Assembly (NCBI GenBank): GCA_963691815.1
Contig: OY829645.1
Span: forward strand, 9,789,856 to 9,853,855
Reading direction: 5' to 3'
From: Echiichthys vipera
Taxonomy: Eukaryota; Chordata; Actinopteri; Perciformes; Trachinidae
Length of the DNA stretch: 64,000 bases
Made by a program: the position numbers and the translations under genes. The notes below the pieces were generated by a model. It worked only from the letters and a program-made list of their open reading frames with translations, was not told the DNA's origin and did no database searches. Positions 29,712-39,800 of the stretch are shown here, one piece after another (positions within the stretch are counted from its first letter, which is position 1; the number at the start of each line of letters is the position of its first letter).

Positions 29712-31076
29712 TTCACCATTTATAAAAGCTGATCCTCAAAGAATCCACAAAGTGTTTTGAAAAACGGTGTGGGAATTGGATCTAATAGGCAGGTTGTGGA
29801 CTTTACTTGGGAGAGGACTCGACCAAGTGTCCCCGCATCAACCAGGGCAAGACTCTCCAGTGTTTCCTCAGGTAAAATCAATTATCCAGGTGTGTCAACA
29901 TTGGAAATCTGTTGGGGTAAAAGACTCGATCTGATGTCATTGATCTTATTTCTGAAGTGGTCTGCAAAGTCCTCACAAAGGGCGTCAGTTGGTGTTTTGG
30001 AGGATCTATTAAAATTTTTGTTTGTTAAAAGATCAATTGTGGAGAAGAGGAATTTGTGGTTGTTCTTATGTTTGTTGATTAGTTTATGGAAATGGGAGAT
30101 TCTTGACTGTTTGATTGCGTTATTGTATGTTTTGAGATGTCCACGTAAAATTTCATAGTGAACTGTCAGTTTTGTTTTTCTCCATCTCCTCTCAGCACTC
30201 CTGCAGTCTCTCTTTAGTTTTTTAGTTTCTGCATTTCTCCACGGAGGTGTCGATCTTGTCATATTTCTTTTTATTGAGAGTGGAGCCACCAAGTCCAGCG
30301 TTGATTTTATTTTATGGTTAAAATTGTCAACAATAAAATCACATGGTGCTGGTAAAATTTCTGTGCTCTGTAAAATCTGGATAACATTTGCAGCCACTTC
30401 AGAAGTTAGGTAGCGTTTCCTCACTGTTCTCACTGGGGCCTCCTGCTGGTCAAAACTGGTGATTGTAAAAAACACACCAAAATGGTCAGACACAGCCAGG
30501 TCCACAACAGAGGGCGCACCAATGGACAGGCCATAGGTTATGACCAGGTCCAAGGTGCGCCCTCTGCTGTGGGTCGGCTGCGTGACATGTTGATTAAAAT
30601 CAAGGCAATGGAGAAGGTTTAAAAATTCTCTTGACATAGGATCTGAGGAATTATCTATTTGTAAATTAAAATCACCGGTTATTAGTATTCTGTTATAGAT
30701 GCTATGTGTTATTGACAGTAGCTCTGAGAATTCACTGTTAAAAGAGGTGGAATAGCGGGGTGGTCTGTAGACTGTCATACAGAGGATGGGGGGGGCTGCT
30801 AAAAACAAAGGCATGATACTCAAATGATAAATATTTGTTAAAGAAGACTTCATTTGACAACATGGTGTCTTTGGTGATTGACGCAGTTCCGCCTCCTCTT
30901 TGTCCCCCTCTAGTAGAAAATAAAAAGTTAAAATTTGGTGGGGAAGCCCCAGTGAGAACAGCAGGTGCATCAGTGCCAAGCCATGTCTCTGTAAGGAGAA
31001 TGCTGTCTAGGTTGTTATCTAAAATTACATCGTTAATGATAAAGGATTTGTTTAAAAGAGAGCGCACGTTCAGCAC
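29712..31076 (-). pseudogene. LINE ORF2 endonuclease and linker
   Basis: Apurinic-type endonuclease: LNVRSLLNKSFIINDVILDN at its start (30738-31076), LLTETWLGTD (catalytic Glu), GDFNLQIDNSSDPMSREFLN, and VSDHFGVFFTI (catalytic SDH) in frame 29882-30979. One frameshift near 30740-30980 separates the two parts. The linker runs to TDALCEDFADHFRNKIN and then LLDPIPTPFFKT, where an RT should begin. The endonuclease residues look intact apart from the shift. Confidence 0.85.
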
Positions 31077-31370
31077 AGCTATTTTAATGTCTGTGTTGAA
31101 CGTGCGCTCATCATGTCTTACTAAAGGAATGTTAAAAACACAGCGTGGTCTAAAAACAGTCCTGGGTGTAATTTGTCTGTGTGAGATTCTGGTTTTGATG
31201 GTCTGGCTGTTGTTCTGTGCCTCAGGTGCAACTGAACAGGGGGCGTGTGTAGTGCAGGAGGGGGAGGGTGAAGGTGAGTGAGGGGCAGAGGGGGCGTGTG
31301 TAGTGTAGGAGGGGCAGGGTGAAGGTGAGTGTGGGGCAGAGGGTCCGTGTGCACGTGTATCAGTAGTGAG

Positions 31371-32574
31371 TCAGTGGGTCGTTTGTGCAGATTGTACAGC
31401 GTACTGTATATTAGCCGAAAGCATGCGGCTACCCAGCGTGCTGGGGTGGAGGCCATCGCTTCTGAAGAACTCTGAACGGCCCCTAAACAGGTTAAAATTC
31501 TCGATAAAACCAATGTTGAGGGCTGTGCATGCTGATTGGAGCCAGCTGTGGAGACTGAGCAATCTGCTAAAACGCCCTGCTCCACGGACTACTGTGGGGA
31601 TTGGGCCAGGTATAAAAACAGACTTACCACAGGCACTTAAAAAGGATAAAAGACCATTAAACTCCTTTTTGGTCAGCTCTGACTGCTCCCGGGCTAAGTC
31701 GTTGGTCCCAACGTGAACTATCACCCGACTGATAGTGGAAGGGAGTGAGAGCACCAGCCCCGGGAGCTTGTCCCGGATATCTGGCACGGTGGCTCCAGGA
31801 AAACAGCGAGTGACAGCATTGAAGAAGTGAATATTCCTGACGATGGAGTCCCCGGTTATCAGTGTGGTCGGGGAGAAGAGGGGGGGAGTACGGGGAGGTG
31901 ACGGCTGAGGACTCCCGTGGTCTCAAGGTGCGCGACACGCCTGCACGCCGGTGGTCACCGGCTGGAGGTGGTCAGTCCGTGGGGTCCTTGAACCCAGATG
32001 GAGGATCCTCTGTCGGCTCAGTGCGAGGAAAACGTCCAGACCGTCTGAGTACGGCGTCCCTTAACATCTTACAGCGAGAAGACGATGTTGGTTTGGTCAG
32101 TGGCCGTCGATCCGGCCTCACGGTGGAGTGGCTGCCCATCTGGACACTAATTTCCTGCGGTGAGGTGACAGTGTCGGCCGATGTCGGCGCGACAGCCGGG
32201 TCACCTGGGTGGGCCGTGGCGTCATCGGACAGTACTGTGTAGCAGTCCAGGTGCGGTGGCGATGCAGACCGGACCGCCCGACTGGTCCCACCACGGACCA
32301 CCACGTCAGCCCATGACTCCTGATGGTTAGGAGTTGAGCAGGAAGAATGTTGAAGGTTGGCGACGGGGTCCCATTTGATGGTGGTGTCCTTGATAGTTGC
32401 GTTGAGGGAAGTGATGTGTTTGGACTGCTGAGAAGCTACTTCCATTTAACTGGACAGGAGTGAGTCCTTCTTTTTCAGTTCATTGGAGAGGCGACGGATG
32501 TCTTCTTTCAGGTCAGCAATCTTTTTATTTGCCTTTTGAAGGACTGTGTAGCCCTCACATGGCGTGGTAGGCAT
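31371..32574 (-). pseudogene. LINE ORF1, coiled coil plus SGNH/GDSL esterase
   Basis: The start is ATG at 32574-32572 (MPTTPCEGYTVLQKANKK) followed by a Lys/Glu/Leu-rich coiled coil (DLKEDIRRLSNELKKKDS). A TAA at 32445 falls in frame and the coil continues with MEVASQQSKHITSLN. The middle (31972-32445) is Ser/Thr/Pro-rich. The esterase shows GDS (near 31851), VHVGTNDLARE and SDGLHPSTLGSRM, the three SGNH blocks with Ser, Asn, and Asp/His. Frames change near 31940. Esterase ORF1s are known in CR1/L2-clade LINEs, where they are thought to aid membrane or RNP association. Confidence 0.82.
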
Positions 32575-32699
32575 AATAGTTTAGTGTGTGTGTCTGCTTG
32601 TCCGTGTCAAATCACGCTAGTAGCTACTAGCTACACACAAATCACGCTAGTAGCTACTAGATTCACACAAAACACTCCAGGCTGTGTAAGATCGCTGAT

Positions 32700-32915
32700 G
32701 CAGATGATTCAAACGGCCTCTAAAGCAGGTAAAGGTTCTGTATACAGTACAGTGTAAGTGTCAAAGAGAGACATCATATAGATCACTATATGTTGTTTGC
32801 AAAAGACCAAAAGTAGTGTTGGATAGTGATAGTAGTGTAAATTAAGTTCCAGCCAGCAGCCCCTCAAGTGGCTTAGGTTCGCTTTATTGTTTAATATCAA
32901 GAACAAGTCACTACA
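32700..32915 (+). repeat. BEL 3' LTR, right part
   Basis: From the LINE 5' edge (uncertain by tens of bases) to ACTACA at 32915. Contains CGCTTTATTGTTTAATATCAA near the end. Followed by the GTCAT duplication at 32916-32920. Confidence 0.65.
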
Positions 32916-32920
32916 GTCAT

Positions 32921-33300
32921 ATTCTGTCACCTTGGTTGTAGTTGTTTCTACTATTCTACTATATTAACTGCCATAACTTATAAGTCATGTTCACATTACT
33001 ATAGATATTATTATAGTTACTGTTACTTTTGTGGTTGCTTGTCTTTCTGTCTTTTCTCTCTTTCTCTCCTTTTCTTCCTCCCCAACCAGTCAAGACAGAT
33101 GGCTGTCCTCCATAGAGCTGGATCTTTTCAACGTTACTGCCTGTTAAAGGGAAGGTTGATGTTGCCACTTTGTGCACAAGATTGCTACTCATAGGGGAAT
33201 TGTCGGGTCTATGTAAATCATAAATAAGTCATAGAGTGTGGACCTACTCCATATATAAAGTGTGCTGAGATAACTTTGTTATGAATTATTATTGGTATAG
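32921..33300 (+). mobile_element. L2-type LINE 3' UTR, part 2
   Basis: Continuation of 26360-26715 after the BEL insertion: CTACTATATTAACTGCCATA, TCCCCAACCAGTCAAGACAG and GATAACTTTGTTATGAATTA. It is the reverse complement of 58600-58970. Non-coding. Confidence 0.75.
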
Positions 33301-33459
33301 TCCATATCTGAAATAGCAGAGATGGTGCCGTGTATAGTTTATAGTTTGTTTGTTTTTTAAATACAGTAATTTAGTTCAACTATTAGTATTAAGATGAGAA
33401 GAGTTAAATCAAATAGTCTAGACTCTCATTAGAGAGTTTGTGTGTGTGTGTGTGTGTGT

Positions 33460-33510
<51 letters not shown>

Positions 33511-33740
33511 GTAGTGTTTTTAAATAGTTGTATTTATATTAGAATAGTTAAATGTGTGTGAATGATTGACACGCACACACGTTTTACTTCAGAACATACA
33601 CTGACTTTTTACGTCAGCCTCATCTGTAGATCAACACTTCCTTGTATACTTTGTGTGCGCTCCACGTAACATAGCATCCCATAATAATCACAGTCTCTTA
33701 AAGGCCCCTTAACCACTATTTAGCAACATACAGCAAACCC
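33301..33740. other. No gene; GT microsatellite
   Basis: A (GT)n tract at 33438-33510 with one GG interruption. No coding signal. Confidence 0.8.
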
Positions 33741-33845
33741 AATGTATCAAGATAACAGGCCGAGCTCTGGCCCGCACTGGCCTCTGTCCGCCACCACAGC
33801 CTCCTGGCGTGGCGCTACCGGAGTTTGGGACAGGGTCAGTGGGAG

Positions 33846-33980
33846 CCGGGGGTTGGCCTGGATCAGTGGCCATTATCTGTTGTCATGGCCTGAGGCACGC
33901 CCCAGCGGGCAAAGAGACCATCCAGTGTCCGGATCATGACGTGCAAAGTCACCGTCCCCACTGGCGCAACCTCCGGCCAC
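33846..33980 (-). pseudogene. Gypsy integrase core fragment
   Basis: The minus strand reads WPEVAPVGTVTLHVMIRTLD, then LFARWGVPQAMTTDNGH and a stop, covering the second catalytic Asp (TDNG) of a gypsy integrase. Neither the first Asp nor the Glu is present. Confidence 0.75.
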
Positions 33981-33983
33981 TTA

Positions 33984-34556
33984 GGGCGTACTCACACTGT
34001 CCTTTTGGCCGGGGCCAAAACCGGTTTTTCAGCTAAAGCCTAGTACCTTTAAGCAGTGTGAGTGCACCCGTTCCGCGCATAACTGCGGCCAGCGGGCCGT
34101 CCACGGCCCGCTTGAAAGAGGTGGGCTTTAGCGGAGCCGTTTGCACATGTACGAGCACGAGCGTGCGCACGTGTACGAGCACGAGCACGAGCCCTACGGC
34201 AGTAGCGTTATGTCCGCCTGTTCAGACATGTAAATAGAAGGACGGAACATGCGCGGACATTTAACAACAACAACAATGGCGGTGAAAGGTTCACGTGATG
34301 TGATGCGGAGGTGGAGTGTTTACTGCAGATTTGGTCGGATGAAAATATTCAAAAACAGTCGACAAGACGCACAAAAACTCCAAGGTCTGTTGAAAGATTT
34401 GTAAACAAAGCCACACACAGCGTATGGACAGCAAGAAGCATTGGCCGGCCCTGGCGGTGTGAGTACAAACGGGGCTGGGGCGCGGGGGGGAGAGGGAGGG
34501 GGGACAAGTACCCTAAAGCCCGGGTCGCGGTACGGAAGGACAGTGTGAGTACGCCC
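33984..34556 (+). mobile_element. PIF-Harbinger-type MITE with TTA duplication and Myb remnant
   Basis: Near-perfect inverted ends GGGCGTACTCACACTGTCC and GGACAGTGTGAGTACGCCC are flanked by TTA (33981-33983, 34557-34559). 573 bp. Inside, 34311-34400 reads ECLLQIWSDENIQKQ and PRSVERFVNKA on the plus strand, like a SANT/Myb helix pair. The TTA duplication is the usual Harbinger site and differs from the CWG used by the other Harbinger family here. Confidence 0.85.
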
Positions 34557-34559
34557 TTA

Positions 34560-35555
34560 GAGTGGAGGTTATAAACAACCACCGGGAAGCACTGATGGTG
34601 GGGAACACCACGGCTGTGGATTTTGGAGGGGGGGCTGTTGTTTGTGAGTAGATGGGCAGGAAGCGCAAATAATAAGCCGTCATTCCCAGTAATGATGCAA
34701 CCTGTGTGGTGGAGGTTGGTTCAGGGATGCGCTGTATTGCGCATCGACGTTGGAAGAGAGGTGCAGTGCCATTGGCTGAGAGGCAGTATCCAATAAAGTC
34801 CACAGTCGGTACTGAGAAGAGACATTTCTCCCTGTTCAGGGTCAGGTGATGTTTGATGAGGGCCACAAACACTCTGTGTAAGTGGGCATCATGAGTGGCT
34901 TGGTCTGGCCCCTGCACCACAATGTCGTCCAGGTAAACAGCTGTCCTGGGACCCCAGCGAGAATTGTGGACTTTTTGGAAGCAGCTGGGGTCAGAGCTAA
35001 GACCAAACGGCATGTACATGTATCTAAACACCCCAGCCTCGGTCACAAATGCTGTCAGGTCCCAACTGGCTGGGTGAATCCAACTTTGAGAAGACCATAG
35101 ATCCATGGAAAAATGGAGGTGAGCTCCTCAGCTGTAGGTAAGGGGTATTTATCTGGAATGACAGCTTTGTTGACCTGTCGCAGATCCCCACAGACCCGAA
35201 GACCCCCTGACTTTTTCTGTGCAACCACCAGGTTTGAGATCCAAGGTGCTGCATTTATTGGCTCAATGATGCCCTCTTCTAGCAGGGAGGTGAGCTCTGC
35301 AGTGACACCCTCCCGTAAGGTGAGGGGCTGAATAACTGGTGTCACAGCAGGGTCAACCAGGGGTCGATGAGTGAATGCTGTCAAGCGGCCTAGGCTGTAG
35401 AACAGCGCTGGCCACTGCTGGTGCATGGTTGGGTAGACCTGCATTATCAGAGAGAAGCCCAGTGCAATAAAGAGATCAAGGCTGAGAAGGTTGGTTCCCC
35501 GCTTTACCACATGAAAAGGGAAGGAGGGAAGGTGTATTGTACCATAGCGGACAGG
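34560..35555 (-). pseudogene. Gypsy reverse transcriptase
   Basis: Frame 35055-35558 holds the protease-RT linker and RT start: LLSLDLFIALGFSL, LLEEGIIEPINAAPWISNLV, GGLRVCGDLRQVNKAVIPDK and PLPTAEELTS. Frame 34513-35106 continues with TAFVTEAGVFRYMYMPFGLS (motif B), TAVYLDDIVVQGPDQATHD (YLDD active site) and GMTAYYLRFLPIYSQ (connection). A frameshift near 35060-35105 separates them, so motif A is damaged (about KLDS in 35024-35254). RNase H is missing. Confidence 0.83.
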
Positions 35556-36235
35556 CATTACATTACATTACATTTATCTGACGCTTTTGTCCAAAGGGAC
35601 TTCCAATAAGTGCATTCAACAATTGGGGTACAAACCAGGAGAGCAAGTTATAAAGTAAGAGTGGTAGCTTCAAATATGCCGATCTATAGAGTGCTACATA
35701 TAAGTGTTTTTTTTGTGTAGAGGTGTAGATATTCTGTCTTTCGAATGTCGATGGGGAGCTCATTCCACCATTTGGAAACCAGGACGGCAAACAGTTGTGA
35801 CTTAGTAAAGGGACTCTGTGTTCCTCTCAGTGAGGAAGCGGCAAGCCCATTTGCAGGTTGCAGAGTGGAGAGGGCGGGCTGGGGTTTAAGGTTTAATCAT
35901 GTAAGCTGGGCCTGATCCATTAGTAGCACGATAAGCAAATGCTAGTTTCTTGCAACGGATGCGAGCAGCTACAGGAAGCCACTCTGTCTTGTCTAGGTTG
36001 AGTTTCAGGTGGTGTGCGGAAATCCATTGAGAAATGTCAGACAGGCAGAGATCCGTTCTGCTGCGAGTGTGTCAGACTGAGGAAAAGAGAGAGTAAGTTG
36101 GGTGTCATCAGCATGACTGTGTTGGGACAAGCCATGTTAGAGAATAACAGAACCAAGGGAGTTGGTGTACAGAGAGAAGCGGAGAGACCCTAGGACTGAA
36201 CCTTGAGGGACACCAGTAGTAAGATGACAGGGTTC
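35556..36235 (-). mobile_element. L2-type LINE 3' end, (TGTAA)n tail
   Basis: On the minus strand the sequence after the RT active site is recognisable in broken frames (ADDTQLTLSFPQSD-type block near 36100, WISAHHLKLNLDKTEWLPV near 36000). The 3' UTR ends at 35556-35575 in repeated TAATG units. The insertion separates the gypsy protease end from its RT start. Confidence 0.7.
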
Positions 36236-36600
36236 CAACACAGAGGGTGCCCACTATCTCAATGGCAGAATTTGCATATCCCAGCAAGCTTGTGGATGGG
36301 GGTCCCAATGACATGCAGGAAAAGAATTTCCTGTATGTGGCCAAATTGAGGAGCGATGCTGCAGCAGCTGTATCCAGGATGAGTGGCATGCTTACCTCCC
36401 CCAGCTGCACTGTGCAGGTTTTGAACAGCACTTGTGTAGGACAGATATAACTAATTTCTAAGTATCCGAAATTGGGCTGGGGAAGCCTGTGCTGCTGTGC
36501 CTCATTGGTTGGAGCTGAACGACAGACTTTTGCGAAATGGTTTAATTTAGAACCGTTTCTGCAAGCCTGTCCACTTTGATGCTCCAAAGGATCCAAAGTT
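36236..36600 (-). pseudogene. Gypsy gag zinc knuckle and protease
   Basis: The knuckle reads CRNGSKLNHFAKVC: compared with C-x2-C-x4-H-x4-C, the second Cys is Gly (GGT for TGT). The protease follows with MPLILDTAAAASLLN, where the D-T-G triplet reads D-T-A, and IEIVGTL just before the L2 insertion. The protein could neither bind zinc normally nor continue to the RT. Confidence 0.72.
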
Positions 36601-37072
36601 GCTGCAATTGACCTTTTGCAAAAGCCCTGCCCCCCTTAGTTACCATTGCTTGCCCGACAAGCTTCCAGCGTTACAACACGGTGTCATGGCGGGGAAAAGT
36701 ATACCGGTGCGTGTCAGTGACTCTTTTGGGAGTAAACACAGTACTGTAATCCAAACTTTTAGGGATTTCACTGCTTTCAAGGAGTTCAAGTGTTAGAGTC
36801 TTCTTTTTAAGTGTGCTTTCAGTTTCTTTTAAAGACAGTTCCAATTTTATATTGTTGTTTTCTTCTAATTTCTTCTCCTTTTCAGTGCTCTACTCCTCCT
36901 CAGGCACCCTTTCTAGCTGGCATCCAGGAAGTGGGGGTTGCTCAGGACTCTGTAAAGAAATAATGTTTGCATGTTAATGATAATCATATATCTTTGTCAC
37001 TTTTTTACAGCTACCACTTGTTGGCCAAATTGGCGAGCCTTCTGTTGACCCTGGATTAACTCCTGTCAGCCA
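36601..37072. other. Unassigned; possible extra internal part of Harbinger copy 3
   Basis: Contains two TTTTNCAG acceptor-like sites (36884, 37008), each followed by a short open stretch. The second runs into the homologous part of Harbinger copy 3. It could be an exon region lost from other copies or unrelated flank. Confidence 0.3.
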
Positions 37073-38373
37073 ACCTAATTTAGGTGCGGTCCCACGGGGG
37101 AGAAGCGCACTTGGCAGCAGCTTAAGATGAAACATAAAAACATTGTTCAAACAGGTAAAACATCGGCACAATCTCATGGTGACGCCTCATTTTGAGCATG
37201 TTTTACATTGTAGAGTAAAAATTACCGTAAGTGGCTGTTTTATATGTTGCATAAAGAAACTCCCATTTGCAAAAAAACGCAGCGCAACACAATGTCTGCT
37301 GGGATGTGAGAGCATGACTTTGGTTGTTAATGTTGGAAATGTAAGAACGGATAAGGTTGTGTATGTAAATGATGGACTGTGACATGAAACGGTATTGTGC
37401 CGTATTCAGCACCCCTGCCGTGAAATGCACCCCCTCGCATTATAGATGATATTCTGGATCATAAGGCTGTTGTTTCCACCTATAGGAGTAGTTTATATAC
37501 CGGTAACCCAATTAAAAGCACACACTTTTGAACCTATGAATTGCAAGAAAAGCTGGGATTATATTTAGGAAGCGCTAAGTCAAATACATTCAACTTGCTC
37601 AAAAGATCCATTTCATTCATTTTGTAATTATGGCTGCAGTATATTAAGGACGTCTATGCACGGTCTGATAATCATCTCCCGACGAATATTTAATTCTCTG
37701 CGCAGTAATGCTGCACCTTCATCCACGGGATCGTTATCAAAAGGACATGCCATGGTAGTGAAAAAGTCACCACCTAATATAACTTATAATGTAGGCCTAC
37801 TGAATGATTTTTATACGTTGTATAAAAAAACTCCCTTTTGCAAAAACAAGCAGCGCAACACACAATATCTGCTGTGATATGAAACGGTACCGCTCAAAAA
37901 GAGAATTGCCTGGAAATGCAAGAACATCTATAATCAATAGTTTGATAATCATCTCCCGACGAATATTTAATTCCCTGCGCAGTATTGCTGCACCTTCATC
38001 CACAGGATCGTTTTCAAAAGGACATGCCATGGTAGTGAAATAGTTGCAACCTAATATAACTTCTAATGTCTGATTTTTGCAATGATTTTCTGAAAAACTG
38101 ACGACAGAACTATACTACGCCAAAACTCGCCTGCTGACTAATAATGAAATCAAACACCGTGTGTGGCTGAAAGAGGACGAGGCCAGAGAGAAACTCAAGG
38201 TTTTCTGAGGCAAACCTGGTCCCGACCAGGTTAGTTTCAGAGAGCATGTTACCATGGTAACTGACCGAGAGGTTGAGTTACCTCCCTTTGTGAAACGGAA
38301 AACTCAGAGTTTCCCTCATTTCAGGGTTAACAGACTCAGAGTTTTCACTAAACCTGCTTTGTGAAACGGACCC
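37073..38373 (+). mobile_element. PIF-Harbinger non-autonomous element, copy 3, 5' end missing
   Basis: Homology to copies 1 and 5 starts near 37073 (AATTTAGGTGC) and runs to the normal right terminus GCTTTGTGAAACGGACCC, followed by CAG (38374-38376). The left terminal repeat and Myb frame are absent. The internal ATCATCTCCCGACGAATATT block is present twice. Confidence 0.8.
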
Positions 38374-38376
38374 CAG

Positions 38377-39180
38377 ATGACCTGCCAAACTCTCCTCTGC
38401 CGTCCCAACCCACCAGCTTCTGTACTGTTCTGAATGAAAATGCCATGCGTTGTTACACAGAACTGCACATTGATTTGCCTGATTCTATAGCTGTAGAACG
38501 GGAAACCAGAGAAAAGAGCAGAAACAATTTGTGGTTACATGCAAGGTTTGCCCAAATCACATCAACCACTTTTAAAAGAATCTGCTCTAGTAGCACTGAC
38601 CATGAAAAACTTGTTACAAGCTTAAAGATGCCAATGACATCATCGGCCTTGTGAGGGGTTAAATAACTGGATCTCAACACCAGTTAGTTGGACCAGTCCC
38701 AGCCTGGTCAGATGCATACATCAACTGATGAAGCCTCTTGGATGAGAGGTGAAACGTCTTCCTAGACAAATAACCAAGTCCAGTTGCTTTCGACTGAAAT
38801 TGCTTTGGGGATAACGATGACCTGGACAAATAAGAACATTCACAGGCTTGGTACATCACATCACTAAGGTGATAGAGAGAGGAGGGAGTGAAAGCCCAGG
38901 CTATGGGATTTTAGAAATGAAGTGCCCTTCCAAGGAGATCTTCACAGCCTTTGCAAGCCAGCAGATGGAATCTATAAGCTAAAAGATTGTAATGCCCACC
39001 ATTAACAAATAATGGAGCAGCTTGGGCTCACAGGTATGTCATGGTGTGATTTTTTGTTAAATATGAAGACGATTACCCACTTGGAAATAATACACTTTGA
39101 TGTTGCAAAATGGGAACAGATGAAATGCAAGCTTGATGTATTATCTCTTTGACTATGTTACATACCAGTGAGATAAATCA
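38377..39180 (+). pseudogene. YqaJ-type nuclease gene, copy A, interrupted
   Basis: Reads DLPNSPLPSQPTSFCTVL, AVERETREKSRNNLWLHARF, AQITSTTFKRICSSSTDHEK, then after an insertion or deletion YGILEMKCPSKEIFTAFASQ, a shift, and IMEQLGLTGMSWCDF with FDVAKWEQMKCKLDVL. The LEMKCP segment is the E-x-K part of the YqaJ/lambda-exonuclease active site. The SPDG block is lost within 38660-38865, where unrelated sequence sits. Stops in HH*QIM and after YKLKD-type shifts confirm decay. It resembles copy B at 55070-57082. Confidence 0.7.
38660..38865 (+). repeat. Inserted repeat with hammerhead-like core
   Basis: Sequence foreign to the YqaJ gene. It contains CTGATGA (38725-38731), a stem CCTCT/AGAGG (38734-38738, 38745-38749) and GAAAC (38751-38755). 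This order recalls a hammerhead ribozyme as carried by Penelope-like elements. An extra A after CTGATGA and no clear cleavage triplet argue against activity. Confidence 0.35.
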
Positions 39181-39519
39181 GATATCTTCTTACATACAGG
39201 GACTCTTATTTTGTTCCCTTGCATCTGGCATTGCTGTATGTTTGTATTGACATCTGAACAGAGAATGAACGTGCCAATAAATTAACTGATCCACTGTCTG
39301 AAACATCTTGCTGCCTATTCTATCATTCAAAACAATACAAAGGTAATGGGATTGGGCAGGCTATTCCACTCCTGTTACGCCAGTATTAATTTGAAAAAGG
39401 ATATTACTCATCACTGTCAACAAGATACTGTTCAGTCTCTTCTGCATCATCAGTGCTGGAGGTGGAGCCGGAGGGATCCTGCACATTTAATCTGCATCTG
39501 TATACATTTTTGGACTTGA
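39181..39519. other. No recognisable gene
   Basis: No frame or repeat ends seen. Confidence 0.4.
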
Positions 39520-39800
39520 AATGACAGTACCTTGTTTCTATTATATTGTACAGTATATTGGATTATGGGCAGCATGTCTAATTTTTGAATAGCCATTGAT
39601 TTATAGATTTGGAAAAGGATTCCAAGGATGTGATGTTGCTTAATTCTGTGGGTATAGTATTCCAAGCATGTGCTGCTCGATAACAAAAGCACGACTGCCC
39701 AAAATTACTTTTTTAACATGGAATATTACAATCCTCTCTTGCAGATGCTCTGGTAGATGTGTTTAGATTTTGTGTTAAGAATTCATTGAGTGAAATATTT
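39520..39800 (-). pseudogene. LINE ORF2 C-terminal fragment
   Basis: The minus strand reads FGQSCFCYRAAHAWNTIPTE and NITSLESFSKSINQWLFKN, then a stop. This is the post-RT tail of an L2/CR1-like LINE, different in sequence from that at 29430. Confidence 0.6.

Larger units (their letters stand above)
28665..32700 (-). mobile_element. CR1/L2-type LINE with esterase ORF1, RT domain deleted
   Basis: Minus-strand LINE inserted in the BEL 3' LTR. From right to left: a 5' region with a 30-bp tandem repeat, ORF1 (coiled coil and esterase), ORF2 endonuclease and linker, a junction where the RT is missing, the ORF2 C-terminus, and a 3' UTR ending with CGCCATATAAATAAAGGTTG. About 4 kb survives. The 5' boundary near 32700 is uncertain. 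It could move only with RT supplied by another element. Confidence 0.82.
26716..32915 (+). mobile_element. BEL/Pao retrotransposon, internally deleted, with two nested elements
   Basis: The left end TGTAAGAGCCATTTTTTGG recurs at 28355 as the start of the 3' LTR. The right LTR end ...TCACTACA at 32915 is followed by GTCAT, which also precedes the left end (26711-26715): a 5-bp duplication. Between are a truncated 5' LTR, a BEL RT piece, and a BEL integrase C-terminus joined by deletion. A foldback element (26768-27547) and an esterase-ORF1 LINE (28665 to about 32700) are inserted. Most of gag, protease, RNase H and integrase is missing. Confidence 0.82.
33741..36600 (-). mobile_element. Ty3/gypsy fragment with two nested insertions
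   Basis: Minus-strand gag zinc knuckle and protease (36236-36600), RT (34560-35555) and an integrase piece (33846-33980). A Harbinger-type MITE (33984-34556) sits between RT and integrase, where RNase H and the integrase N-terminus are missing. An L2 fragment (35556-36235) sits between protease and RT. No LTR is recognised. Confidence 0.78.

Noticed and set aside
29430..31076. Host gene with endonuclease/exonuclease/phosphatase domain
   Set aside because: The endonuclease is followed by LINE linker and LINE tail on the same strand and preceded by a LINE ORF1.
31371..31787. Host GDSL lipase
   Set aside because: It lies directly upstream of a LINE endonuclease on the same strand after a coiled coil, the known ORF1 layout.
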